64,000 nucleotides of DNA from Dromiciops gliroides. Lineage: Eukaryota > Chordata > Mammalia > Microbiotheria > Microbiotheriidae. Shown piece by piece: positions 52,665 to 63,388 of the stretch. The position numbers and the translations under genes were made by a program. How positions within the stretch are numbered: position 1 is the first letter of the stretch; each line of letters opens with the position of its first letter. Below the pieces are notes generated by a model. The model was not told the origin of the DNA. It did not search any database and worked only from the letters and a program-made list of their open reading frames with translations. The stretch is taken from positions 53,071,643-53,135,642 of the forward strand of contig NC_057867.1 in the NCBI RefSeq assembly GCF_019393635.1, given 5' to 3'.

Positions 52665-53120
52665 GCCAATGAGGATCACAGATATAGACTAGGAAGGGGC
52701 TTTTAGAAGTCCTCATTTTAGAGAGGAGAAAACTGAGGCCCTGTGAGGGGATTAGGACAGCAAGTGGTTAATTGCGGGAACTGAGTGAACCACACTGACT
52801 CCATCTTGTGACTCAATTCTGGAGCTAGCTGATTTCCCTTTCTATTCAATTATGGGTCTAGTCCAAATCCTGTCTTGTGAGAAGACTTCATTCAATTGTG
52901 GGAATTGAGAGAAAACCTTATTGTTTTGTTTGAACCTAGCCTTGCATGGTTGAGAAACTGGATCACCTCTCCCTGCTGCTTGGAGACCCTTAACTAAGGA
53001 CCTAGGTTATGCTGAGTGGTTAGAGGTTAAATAATCAACCCAGGGTAGCACAGATATTAAGTAGCAAAGGTAGGATCTGAATCCAGGTCTTCCTGATTCC
53101 AAATCAGGAAGTATCATCCA
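52665..53120 (-). repeat. MIR-type SINE, antisense, split by an LTR-like insert
   Basis: Left part to about 52760 (TTTAGAGAGGAGAAAACTGA, GGCCCTGTGAGGGG). Right part from about 53026 (GAGGTTAAATAATCAACCCA, GAATCCAGGTCTTCCTGATT). Confidence 0.55.
52765..53025 (+). mobile_element. LTR-like fragment inside the MIR
   Basis: The insert contains CACACTGACTCCATCTTGTG, AATTGTGGGAATTGAGAGAA, ACCTAGCCTTGCATGGTTGA and CTCTCCCTGCTGCTTGGAGA. I associate this wording with marsupial retroviral LTRs. No AATAAA or clear TG...CA ends are found, so it is partial or my assignment is wrong. Confidence 0.4.
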
Positions 53121-54265
53121 CTATATCATTTTGAAAATTAAGCCCTTATCCAAAGTCTAAACTCCGAAGACAACATTCTTGATAATCCAGCCTTTTGCTT
53201 TTGTTTAAGCAAAGGGATGGGGAACTCACTCTTTCCAAGGAAGACTGCTGAGCTCTTCACCAAGCAGTGGGGTCAGACTCCCCACTGTGAGGGGCTCACA
53301 ATAATTAATACAAAGTCAGGCAGCAAGTGGAAAGGATTTCAGCAATCCCTGGGCATTATTCCTTCAGTTGGCCACTGCTATTTGCTCTCCCTTAGTCCCA
53401 AGCCTTGCTCTCCCTGACCTATGCCACTCCACTTTTGGCAGAGGGCTTTGGATGTAAGGCAGCTATAGCAGTCCCTATTCCTCTTGGGCACACCATCCCC
53501 CAAGATTTGCAGAAAGAGAGCCGAAAGGGGGGTCCCTTGAGCCTTTTTATTAGCCTGTTTCTTACGCCATCTCTTTCCAATTGTCCCCCACTCCCCCACC
53601 AATAAGATGCTGATTGGATTGTCCTTGCAAGAGTGAGGAGATTGTTAGCATTGAGGGTTCAAAGCCTCTGCTATCCAAACAGGAACATGTTGCACTAGAC
53701 TTCATAATGTGGCAAGGATAGCAAAAAGATTAAAGGATTCATAAAGCTCAATTTGTCTGTGGGGCACCTGCTTGCTTTATTTCATGTAATATTGAAGAAG
53801 TTCTTTGCATGACACTATCTCAAATAATACCTCATCTACATAACCTTTACAAATTGTATTACCAGCCTCAAAGCAAGGACCGTGTCCCCTCATAGTTCTT
53901 TCTAAGACGTCCTATCTTGAAGGATGGTCTGAGTTTAATTACAAGAAGAGACGCCAACAGAAAGTACTTTTGGCAGCAAACTATTTGTATCTTGCCAGAC
54001 TGTAATTGCTATTTGTATTAACCTTCATGTAAGTATATTCTCCTTCTCTTCTGCATTCTGCACCGAGTTGCCAGTGCAATGCACGCATGAAGAAAGAAAG
54101 AAGAGGGGCTCATTATTTAGATTCTTGATCTCTCTGGGGTAGGACTCCTCTCTACTTAGAGAGATGTAGCCTTTGTACACCTTCCTTCATCGCGGCAGGC
54201 TTCAAGTATCTAGAGGGTAGTAGTCTGGCATTTGGGCTGCCCACCTAGTGGTCCAGTCTCATTTT
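53121..54265. other. Repeat-poor stretch, candidate conserved non-coding sequence
   Basis: 53690-54110 lacks recognised repeats and carries isolated CpGs in AT-rich text (GAGTTTAATTACAAGAAGAG, ACGCCAACAGAAAGTAC, GACTGTAATTGCTATTTG, CAATGCACGCATGAAG). Short frames at 53217-53605 show no domain. Confidence 0.4.
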
Positions 54266-54282
54266 GAGAAGGGCCTGCTTCA

Positions 54283-54443
54283 TGGGGCAGCTAGGTGGCG
54301 CAGTAGATAAAGCACTGGCCCTGGATTCAGGAGGACCTGAGTTCAAATCTGACATCAGACACTTGACACTTAAGACACTTACTAGCTCTGTGACCCTGGG
54401 TAAGTCACTTAACCCTCATTGCCCCATGAGGGGGTGGGGGAGA
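54283..54443 (+). mobile_element. Short WSINE1/Mar1-type SINE, sense, G-rich tail, 17-bp duplication
   Basis: Complete head and body. An internal duplication repeats GACACTT three times (54358-54378). The tail reads GCCCCATGAGGGGGTGGGGG instead of A. GAGAAGGGCCTGCTTCA (54266-54282) and GAGAAGGGACTGCTTCA (54444-54460) differ at one base. Confidence 0.92.
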
Positions 54444-54460
54444 GAGAAGGGACTGCTTCA

Positions 54461-54787
54461 GATGATGTCATTGTCCCATGATGCTTCCTGGGCATCACCC
54501 TGCTAGTACCCTCTTGGTCATCTGCAATTTGGATTTTTCCGGGATCATGGGCTTTCTTCATCTGCGGATCTTGAGCATCACTAGGAAGCTATTTGAGATT
54601 ATCTGGGACTGTTGCATCAATGGAGTTTCCCAAACTGGAGGCATCCCCAACTCTCCCTCCTAACTCAGATGTAGCCCACTGCCATGCTATATGTTCAAAG
54701 CAAGACTTACCTATTATAGGCTAGGATATTGATTCTTCTCAGCAAAATAAGGGAACTAATTTCCATGGGTATGGCAGGAGTCTTAGT
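54461..54787. other. No gene or recognised repeat
   Basis: Nothing recognised. Confidence 0.45.
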
Positions 54788-54970
54788 GGTAAAAGGGACC
54801 TTTGAGGGCATTTAATCCACCTACCTACTTTGTGAGTTTCCACTCTGTCCTGGAATATTGTCATCCAGCCTCTGCTTGGGTGCTTCTAGTAATGGAACTT
54901 GCTACTCCACCCATCAGCCCACTACATTGCTGGATGGCCCTGGAAAGAAGTAACAGAATACTCAAAGGTC
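54788..54970 (-). repeat. L3/CR1-type LINE fragment, antisense
   Basis: GTCATCCAGCCTCTGCTTGG, GTGCTTCTAGTAATGGAACT and CCCACTACATTGCTGGATGG. Confidence 0.55.
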
Positions 54971-55480
54971 AATGAAAATGAATGAGAGAAAGGGATAATA
55001 ACTGAGGGTCCAAATATTGTTACTGTTTATGTGACTGCATAGAAATCACGTGCTTGTGGTCAAATGTTTTCTTGACCGAAGCATTTGAGAGTCTCTCCGA
55101 AGAAGACCCCATCCACCCCCAAGTGCCTTCCTCATTGGTATTTCTCTTAATGTTTCAGTTAATCCTTAGGTAAAGTCATCATCTATCTCTAGAAAGTCTC
55201 TTAAAATATAGCCAGGCTGATTAACACTCATATAGATTAATCACACTCCCAATCAAACTTGGAAAAGCAGAGAGCAGGAGAGAAAGGGAATAAGGTGCAG
55301 GAAATAGAGTTTTGACACTGAGGAGGAAGCTGGCTACTGTTCAGAGAATTCCTGCCTGGAAAGAAAAAGCAAGGTGGCAGGGAGCTGTAGTGGGAAGACT
55401 TTTGTTAAAGGAAAAGTAGGCACAGTGAAGGGACTGGGCCCCAAAAGAAAGGGCCACCTTAACCTACTTCACACTTTGTG
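54971..55480. other. No gene or recognised repeat
   Basis: Nothing recognised. Confidence 0.45.
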
Positions 55481-55484
55481 TTGA

Positions 55485-55645
55485 TGGCCCGCCCTGAGGT
55501 AGACTGGCCCTCCCCAAGTGATCTCATCTGCCCTTGTTCCCTAAAGCCTTTGTGTGAACCTCACTGCTGTTCATTGTAGTTACATATGTGCATACGTCCA
55601 TGTATCATCTCCCTTACTGGACTGTGAACTCCTTAAGGGCAGGGA
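55485..55645 (+). repeat. L2 LINE 3' fragment, sense
   Basis: ACTGGACTGTGAACTCCTTA and AGGGCAGGGAGGGG at its end; CCCTTGTTCCCTAAAGCC at its start. Confidence 0.5.
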
Positions 55646-55649
55646 GGGG

Positions 55650-55805
55650 GAGTCAGAAGTCTAGAGTTCCAAGGGACCTCAGAGGCCAGCAAGTTCAGTT
55701 CCCTTCATTTTATAGAGAAGAAAAAGAAGGTGAATTGTCCAATGTCACATCGTGGGGATCAGAGGTGGACGTCTTTTTCCTCTATAGCCACTATTCTTTC
55801 TACTG
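55650..55805 (-). repeat. MIR-type SINE, antisense
   Basis: GGGACCTCAGAGGCCAGCAA, TTCATTTTATAGAGAAG and TTGTCCAATGTCACATCG. Confidence 0.6.
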
Positions 55806-56494
55806 TGTTGAAATCTCATTCATTTTGAGATTCTTTATGACGTCTTGGGCAAAGTGGGAAGTTCAGAAACACTGGCTTGGGTTATACATGAGAAAGACCC
55901 AGGAGTAAAGTCCTATCATTCCTTGAGAAGTCAATTCAGAGTTTGTTTCTTCCCCCTACTCCTTTCTCCTCCCTCCTTTAGCTTTGTTCATGAATTGTTT
56001 GTGGAAAAATATAGCCCTTAGTACTGCAAACAGCTAGGTAATCCACCCACTCTTGTGTAATTATAGCTACTTCAGATTACCATTTGGTATTTAATGAGTT
56101 ATCCACCTTCATTCGTCAGGGAGAACAACCCACAGCAGCCACATAAGATTGTTGGGACAGTAAAAAATGGCGCCATCTTCCTAAGACCAGTGACAGTGAG
56201 TGGGTGGCCAACTCATACTATATCGCCAGACAGGTTTCATTGCAGCTGGATAGCATTTCTTTTAGAGTCACAAAACAAGTGTAATCTATACTAGCTGCCA
56301 CTTTATTATAGAATGAATGACGTTACTGGCCATCTGCTTATTTAGAAGAAAACCAGGGCACGGAGAAAGTTTAAAAAAACTTGCATTGGGAGCCAAACAT
56401 CAGAGAAATCAGACTACAGTATGGGCTCAAGGAGAAGCATTGCAAGGTTTGGATGGTTAGGGCAAAGTAATGATTTATATGACTCGCACTAATA
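55806..56494. other. No gene or recognised repeat
   Basis: Repeat-poor text; nothing recognised. Confidence 0.4.
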
Positions 56495-56830
56495 TACTAC
56501 TTCATCTCCTGTCTCCATGTATTTGCACTGGCAGTGTCCCATGTCTGGAATGCTCTCCCTCCTCCCTCAGCCTTGTGGCTTCTTTCAAGACTAAACTCAA
56601 ATGCCACTTTCAGCAAGAGGCCTTTCCTGCTTCCCCTCCTCCCCAGCTGCTTGTACTTCCCTTCTAAGTCCGCCTTCTAGCACCTCTGAATGTATGGACT
56701 TACTGTCTCTTCTCATTAAAATGTAAGGTTCTTGAGGGTAAGGACAGTGTGGTTGTCTTTTTTTGCATCTTCAACACTTAGTGCAGTGCCTGACACACAC
56801 AGTCAGAACCTAAGAAATGCTTGTTGATGG
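56495..56830 (+). repeat. L2 LINE 3' end, sense
   Basis: CCATGTCTGGAATGCTCTCC, GACTAAACTCAAATGCCACT, AATGTAAGGTTCTTGAGGGT, AAGGACAGTGTGG and AGTGCAGTGCCTGACACAC in L2 order. Confidence 0.7.
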
Positions 56831-56899
56831 AGTAATCCCTATGCTTGCCCAACTGGTAGAACTGGAATGAGAAAGATATTTCGTTAACCTTAAAACCTT

Positions 56900-57060
56900 A
56901 TAGAAATGTGGGCTGTGAGCATTGAGTTGGGGTGGCCAAAATAGTCTATGGGCTAGAAGGCTGGTCATGGCATTAGGAAGACCTGTGCTCAGGCTCTGCC
57001 ACATATTGGCTCTGAGCTCATGGGTAAGTCACTTAACCTTGCAACTCCCTAAGAAATGCT
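56900..57060 (+). repeat. MIR-type SINE, sense
   Basis: GGCATTAGGAAGACCTGTGC, GGGTAAGTCACTTAACCTTG. Confidence 0.55.
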
Positions 57061-57099
57061 GAGTTTTGGACAAATGACTCTTCCAAGGTCACATGCATG

Positions 57100-57415
57100 A
57101 TCCTAGATCTAAAGCTGCAAGGGGCTTCAGAAGCCATTTAGTTCAACCTTCTCATTTTACAGAAGGGGAAACTAAGGCCCAGCGAAGGGTAGTGACCTGT
57201 CCAAGGTCACCCATGAGGATCTGGGACTAGCTTGAAGGGACTTCAGAGGCCATCTAGTCCAGCCCCCTTCATTTTATAGAGGCAGCAACTGAGGTCCAGG
57301 GGGCTCAAATTAACTTCTTTGAGGTCACAAGGGTCACAAGCATCAGAGGCAGGAAGTGAGCCCATGTCCTTGGACTCCACAGCCAGTGTTCTGTGCACTG
57401 CTTCATGTTGCCTCT
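57100..57415 (-). repeat. Two antisense MIR-type SINEs in tandem
   Basis: First copy 57100-57218 (TTTAGTTCAACCTTCTCATT, GACCTGTCCAAGGTCACCCA). Second 57219-57415 (CATCTAGTCCAGCCCCCTTC, TTTGAGGTCACAAGGGTCAC, GTTCTGTGCACTGC). They abut in the same orientation. Confidence 0.7.
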
Positions 57416-57899
57416 TCTGACAGGTATAGACTGAGAAGGGACGCTGCTAAAATATCAGATACCAATTGGTATAGTTGGAAGGGAGCTCAGCACCCATTTC
57501 ATTCAACCCTTTTTCAAAGCATGAACCGACTTGGCAATACCGTTTAAGGATCCTTGTACCTCCCTGTGATACCTCCTGCTCAACTGCCCTCTAGTGATGA
57601 AAAGCTTCCCGGGCCATCCTTTCCAGTGTTGGATACCACTAACTCTCATAAGGGGATTCCTTACAGTGATCCCAAACCTGTGTCCCTGAGACTTCCATTT
57701 GGCCCCAAACACTCACTGGGACTAGTTCTGCCCTTGGGGATCCCGAAGAATGCTCAGGCCCCTTTGGCCATGCCAACAATGATATCTGTCCTTCCAGAGG
57801 CATAATACGGCTAAGATTTCTTGACGCCCACCACCAATGGTGTCAGGTTAGCTTCCTTAAATCCTGGGCTTTGTTCCAGTGAGCTTCATTTCATCAACT
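57416..57899. other. No gene; probable L3/CR1-like remnant
   Basis: GAAGGGAGCTCAGCACCCAT and CAACTGCCCTCTAGTGATGA, AAAGCTTCCCGGGCCAT resemble old antisense LINE/SINE debris. The 83-codon frame at 57554-57805 has no domain. Confidence 0.35.
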
Positions 57900-57915
57900 C
57901 TTAGGCATGTTTCTT

Positions 57916-58070
57916 TTTTGTTTTTCTTTTTTTTTGTGGGGCAATGGGGGTTAAATGACTTGCCCAAGGTCACACAGCTAGTAAGTGTCAAGTGTCTGAG
58001 GCTGGATTTGAACTCAGGTACTCCTGACTCCAGGGCCAGTGCTCTATCCACTGCGCCACCTAGCTGCCCC
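57916..58070 (-). mobile_element. Short WSINE1/Mar1-type SINE, antisense, at the RPL30 insertion site
   Basis: T-rich start, TTAAATGACTTGCCCAAGGT, ACTCAGGTACTCCTGACTCC and end CCACCTAGCTGCCCC. The flanks CTTAGGCATGTTTCTT (57900-57915) and CTGATGCATGTTTCTT (58071-58086) match at 14 of 16. The right flank is also the left duplication of the RPL30 retrocopy. Confidence 0.93.
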
Positions 58071-58588
<518 letters not shown>

Positions 58589-59061
58589 AATTTGATTTCT
58601 CAGTTAAATAATTTCTCTCTCTTCAATTACTTGAGGAAATATTAAACAACACTTCTACTCAGTGTGCCTGGATATATAGTTATTAAGATGATGGATTCTT
58701 TGGGGGCATTAAAGCATATATTAGACATGTTGACATTGCCAGCACTGACACCAGGGAACTTTTCAGATGCTTTTTCTGAAGGCTAGCAAACAGGGGCCAT
58801 TCCAATGGAACAGAAGGGGGCTGTCCTGGGTCCCCTGCTGTCAGCCCCTGAAATGAACTGCACTTTCACTCTACAGAGAATGCTTCGAATCCAGCAGGCA
58901 CCTAGCCAAATAACATTGCAGGCCAGGTCTACGTGACTGAAACAAGGGGACTCGATCCTGATAAGAGAGGTAAACTGTAGCTCCTGACCGCTGCTTCCCA
59001 ACATCATATGGCAGGAATGGACTCCAGGGGTCAGTTAGGTCAACAAGAACCCCATGCAATA
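58589..59061. other. No gene or recognised repeat
   Basis: Nothing recognised; short minus-strand frames at 58783-59059 have no domain. Confidence 0.45.
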
Positions 59062-59400
59062 CACTGATCTCCAGCTAAAGAGATCCCACTTCCAGCAGCT
59101 CAGTTCTCTCTTTGGTTTAGCTTTCACTGCTAAGAAGTTGTCTTCCTGACACTGAGCCTAAATCTACCTAAGTGTAATTCCTACACATTATTCCTAGACG
59201 GTGCCAGGCAAGATCAATATAGTCTCTCTAGCAAATACATGAAGGCAGCTAGTAGGTTCTCCTCAAGTGTCTGCATCTCCCTTTAACCAACCCTCATATA
59301 ACTCTCCCTCACCTAAAAATGTTCTTTACAAAAATGTGGTACCTAGACCTTAGCACAATCATTTAGATGTCATCTAATCAGAGCAGAATAAAATAACGCT
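59062..59400 (-). repeat. L3/CR1-type LINE fragment, antisense
   Basis: TGTCTTCCTGACACTGAGCC, TAAATCTACCTAAGTGTAAT, GTCTGCATCTCCCTTTAACC and AATGTGGTACCTAGACCTTA. Confidence 0.55.
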
Positions 59401-59439
59401 CATATTCCATAACCATGATACCATATCTCTGGAAAGACA

Positions 59440-59680
59440 GCATAGTGTCATGAATCAGGAGCTGGCCCAGGAGGAGGAAAGAACAGGGCTCAAGTTCTCC
59501 CCTTGATATACACTGGCTCTGGGACCTTGGGCAAGTTCTATTATCTTTTGGTGTCTCAGGTAACTCTTTAACACTGTAAGTTACTGAGAAAACAATGATC
59601 TCCACTGGTAGAGAAACATACTCACTAGGAACTCCTTATATGCATGGAATTACATGTCCAGGATAAAGAAGCAAAGAAAC
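59440..59680 (+). repeat. THER1/MIR-type SINE, long form, sense
   Basis: GACAGCATAGTGTCATGAAT, GGGACCTTGGGCAAGTTCTA, CACTGTAAGTTACTGAGAAA, TAGGAACTCCTTATATGCAT and AATTACATGTCCAGG. Same long body as the 3003 and 45800 copies. Confidence 0.65.
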
Positions 59681-59689
59681 AGAAAAGGT

Positions 59690-59818
59690 CACATCCTATA
59701 TTGTAGACACTGTCTCAGAATTTAAAGCACTTTGCAGACCTCAAAGCACTATATAAATGTCAGCTGCCACCACCACCACCACCACCACCACCACCACCAC
59801 CACCACCATCACCATCAT
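59690..59818 (+). repeat. SINE 3' end with (CCA)17 tail array
   Basis: TTTAAAGCACTTTGCAGACC, GCACTATATAAATGTCAGC and then CCA units to about 59809, with two CAT variants at the end. The frame of Val or His runs over it is an artefact. Confidence 0.85.
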
Positions 59819-60227
59819 GAAATGACAGAAGCATGATATAAAGTAAGTTGTGATGAGGGTAAAGAGAAGATCTAGGCAAACTGTTTTATGAAGACTAGAG
59901 AAGAGATAGAATTTTGGTGGCCTGCGGGAGGTGAGAGTAGAAAAGATATTAGAAAAAAGGCTCCCCAGTAGGCGGAGGTGGTAGCTGAGCTGAGTCTGGC
60001 TAGAAGCTAAGGCAGCCGGAGGGCTCAATAGTTCATCCCAGGCAATGGAGACACTTTTGTGTGAATGGTGGGCAGCAAGATATGGAAGGTCTGGCACAAG
60101 GGACCAGCAAACAGTCCAATTTGGCTGGAAGATGGAACATGAAAAAGAATATAAGATAAGCCTGAAGTCAAATTGTAGAGAACTTTAAATGTCAGTATGA
60201 GGAGTATATATTTTGCCCTGTAGGCAA
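59819..60227. other. Unclassified old dispersed repeat
   Basis: GAGAACTTTAAATGTCAGTA and TATATTTTGCCCTGTAGGCA continue beyond the SINE at 60473-60545 as GCAATAGGGAGCCAACCAAG. This is the same family as at about 6100 (CCACTGAAGGTACTTGAAG). Confidence 0.4.
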
Positions 60228-60472
60228 TGTTGTTCTTCAGTCATCTCAGTTGTGTCTGACTTTCCATGACCCCATATTGGGATTTTCTTGGCAAAGAAAC
60301 TGGAGTGGATTGCCATTTCTTTCTCTAGTCCATTTTATAGATGAGGATATGAGGCAACCAAGGTTAAGTGACTTGCCCAGGGTCACACAGCTACTAAGTG
60401 AGGTGGTATTTGAATGCAGGTCTTCCTAACTACAGGCCCTGTACTCTTATCCACTGAGCCAACTAGTTCCCT
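60228..60472 (-). mobile_element. Long Mar1-like SINE with RTE-like tail, antisense
   Basis: Starts TTGTTCTTCAGTCATCTCAG, TTGTGTCTGACTTTCCATGA, CCCCATATTGGGATTTTCTT, then TGACTTGCCCAGGGTCACAC and CCACTGAGCCAACTAGTTCC. It lies in the middle of the unclassified repeat, which resumes on the right. The only antisense one of the seven long copies. Confidence 0.88.
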
Positions 60473-60545
60473 CCCTGAAGCAATAGGGAGCCAACCAAGA
60501 TTTTTGAGGAGGGAGTAGCAGGCTCAGACTTGTGACACTGATTTT

Positions 60546-61350
60546 AAAAATGTTTAAAAAATGATTTAAAAATATTAGAAATCTTGGAGCATTGCATTTG
60601 AGATCTCCATCTAAGTGAACATCAAACTTTTCATTAGCTTCTAATCTAACTGCCCTGTTGTCCTGATTCCTCAGAAGTTGCTAAAATCATTGTCCTTCTA
60701 CTATCCCTTTCATCTCTCTATTGTCCAATTATGTTCCATGGCAGAGAATAAATAATCAAAATTCAAGACTAGCAGCTTTGCTTTCTCTTCTTTGTCCATT
60801 ATCATCCTGGGCCTTGGCACTCCTGACATTTCTTACAGAACTGGTGATGTTTTATATTTCTCTGCTATCTGTCCTTGATTCTATCTTCTATAAATGTCTA
60901 TTTAAAATATAGGTAGATGAGCTCCCTGTGCATCCACATTCATCTTTCTAGACCACTCTCCCTTTCCTTCTCAATCAGGATAGCTTACTTTTATTGCTTC
61001 AGAACTTTCATTCTTGAGAGTTTCCAAGCCCTCCTCTGTTGACTTCTTCTGTACACTATTAATCCATGAGATCCTATGTGTTCTTTGTCTAAAGACTTTG
61101 AAACATATTCTCCTAAAATCCTAGGTAAAGTTCATCTTATTGTTTTCCATATTCAATCAACACATTCTTGATTACATATTCTAAGATGGAGTTCTCATTT
61201 TCACCAAAGGTTCCCACCAACTCCAACCCATCAATCAGTCCTTCCCTCCCTGTTGATAGGAATAGATTCAGATCAGAAATTGCCCTCTTAAGTTCCCAAA
61301 CCTTTTAAACAATGGAATTATCATTAAAGCAAATAAAGAGACTTTTTAAC
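60546..61350. other. No gene or recognised repeat
   Basis: AT-rich text. 60600-60720 may contain L2-like words (CTAACTGCCCTGTTGTCCTG). Confidence 0.4.
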
Positions 61351-61545
61351 TATACTTTCTTCTGCATTAACTTCTTCAAATATCTGAAAATAAGGGTCAT
61401 GTCTCCTTTAAGTATTCTTTTCCAGATTAACTATCCCTGGTTATTTTAGTTTCTTTTCTGATAATTTCCAGAGCCTTCATCATTCTGCTCATATTCTAGA
61501 CACTTCCTAGTTTGTCAATCACTGTCTTTTTATTGACAGTTTTGA
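61351..61545 (-). repeat. L3/CR1-type LINE fragment, antisense
   Basis: TTCTTCAAATATCTGAAAAT, AAGGGTCATGTCTCCTTTAA, TCCAGAGCCTTCATCATTCT. Confidence 0.5.
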
Positions 61546-61569
61546 ATACGACAGGATTTCTCATGATCC

Positions 61570-62110
61570 AGTTATTAAGGAGACACGTGGTTCAATAGAA
61601 TGGTTTGATCATGAGACTCCTCTCTCACTCAATAAGCTCCAGTGGCTCCCTATTATCTCCAAGATCTCTTTTTCAATCTGGCCCTATCCTAACCTTTCAT
61701 GTCTTCTTGTACTTTCCTCTCCCTTCCATGTACTTTCTATGACCCAGTGACGCACAAGATGCTCCAGCTCCTGACTCTGGGCATGGTCTCTGGCTGTCCC
61801 CTAGCCCTAGAATTCTCTCCCTTTTCTTTGTCTCCCTGGTTTCTTTCAGGTCTCAGATAAAGCCTCACCTTCTGCAGAAGTCTTCCCCCTTAATGCTATT
61901 GCTTTCACTTTGCAATTATCTCCAATTCACTGTGTACATATCTCGTTCTATGTAGTTGTTTACATGTTTCCTTCCTCAATAAAGTAAGAAGTACTTATGA
62001 GTAGAAACTACTTCCGCCTTCCTTTCTATCCCCAGCCCTTAGCACATGCCTAGCACATAGCAAGCACTCAATACATGCTTGATAACTTGCCAATTTGAAT
62101 GGAAGGCTCC
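61570..62110 (+). repeat. L2 LINE 3' end, sense, long copy
   Basis: AAGCTCCAGTGGCTCCCTAT, TCTTTTTCAATCTGGCCCTA, ATAAAGCCTCACCTTCTGCA, GAAGTCTTCCCCCTTAATG, CACTGTGTACATATCTCG and TAGCACATAGCAAGCACTCA. Confidence 0.75.
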
Positions 62111-62124
62111 TTGAAAGAAGAGGT

Positions 62125-62395
62125 TTTTATGATTATGAATATTATCTAGAATTTATATAGAGCTTTAAAAGTTTGCAAATTGCTTTATGTTGTTATCTCA
62201 TCTGAGCCACACAACCACCCTAAAAGCAGGTGCTAATGCTATCCCCATTTTGCAGATGAGGAAACTGAGATACAGAGTGGTTAAGGGACTTGTCTGGGGT
62301 CACACAGCTAGTATCTGAAGGAGGGTTTGAACTCTTGTCCTGCTGACTCAAAGTCTAGTGAAATATTCAAGCTACCACCTAGGTGCCTCATTTCA
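62125..62395 (-). repeat. MIR-type SINE, antisense, full length
   Basis: GAATTTATATAGAGCTTTAA, AAGTTTGCAAATTGCTTTAT, GCTATCCCCATTTTGCAGAT, GAGGAAACTGAGATACAGAG, GGGACTTGTCTGGGGTCACA and CTACCACCTAGGTGCCTC. Confidence 0.8.
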
Positions 62396-63347
62396 TTTTT
62401 TATCTTCATGTCTCTAGGATCGAGCACGGTCTGGCACATAGGAGGTGCTTAAAATGCCTGTGAATGACTGAATCTCAGCTTATATTTATATTGATAGCTA
62501 CATGATACGGGCTTATACTGAGGTACTGGCCAATTAAATGTTTCTTTCACAAGCTCTTGTCAAGCTACCTCTGCTACAGTTGTACATTTGACCTTTTTGA
62601 AACAACTACAGGTCCAGAATTTTATACCCTGTCCTATCACAGTTCAGTTTGATTTTACTCTAGCTAACTGAAAGAATGGCCCTGATTTCCACCTGTCCAG
62701 TCACCCTACCAAAGAGGAGAAGTCACTTTACCAAATATGTCCCTTGGCTCAATTTATGGGGATGTGGATGGACTGAGAAAACCCCAATTCTGCCAAGGCC
62801 CAGGTCAGTTGCAGCCACACAAATCCAAATCAAATTTCCTTGTGTTGTCATCTTCTCTCCTTACCCATTCCTCCTCTCAAATCTTTGTCTGGACAGGGCA
62901 GCATATAACTCATTTTGCTGGTGCCATATAAAAAGATGTCACTATCAATCCCCCCCCCCAGGATACACACATACACACATCTGTTCACAAAGATAGTATT
63001 GGGGTAGCAACTATTTTTGAGTTTATTTTTTTCTTTTAGAGTAAGCCAGTGCTTGGAAGTGACATTTGTGCACAGAATAAACAGCTTCTTAATTATGCAT
63101 TTGAGAAGTATTGTGTCCAGCTCTTTGAGAAGATAATATATGCAATATAAATGTTCTCATCAATGTTAAGTAGTTTCTTTAAGCATACATAAAGGATGTA
63201 ATTTAGCCATAAAATGTTCAGAAATGCAAATATCCTTTCTAAAATGACAGAATGGGGGAGCAGGCCTTAGAAATGGCCCTTTGTTTAGTTGTTTTCTTTT
63301 CCCCACAAGTTCCTCAGTCTTCGAATGGAATTCACTATACCCCCCCA

Positions 63348-63350
<3 letters not shown>
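62396..63350. other. No gene; L2-like tip and C runs
   Basis: CTGGCACATAGGAGGTGCTT near 62432 is an L2-like tip. A C run lies at about 62951-62958. Otherwise nothing is recognised. Confidence 0.45.

Positions 63351-63386
<36 letters not shown>
63351..63386 (+). repeat. (AC)18 microsatellite
   Basis: Uninterrupted AC array after a short C run. Confidence 0.97.

Positions 63387-63388
<2 letters not shown>

Noticed and set aside
59741-60097. 118-codon minus-strand frame ending in a valine run
   Set aside because: The valine run is the translated (CCA)n array and the rest is old repeat.
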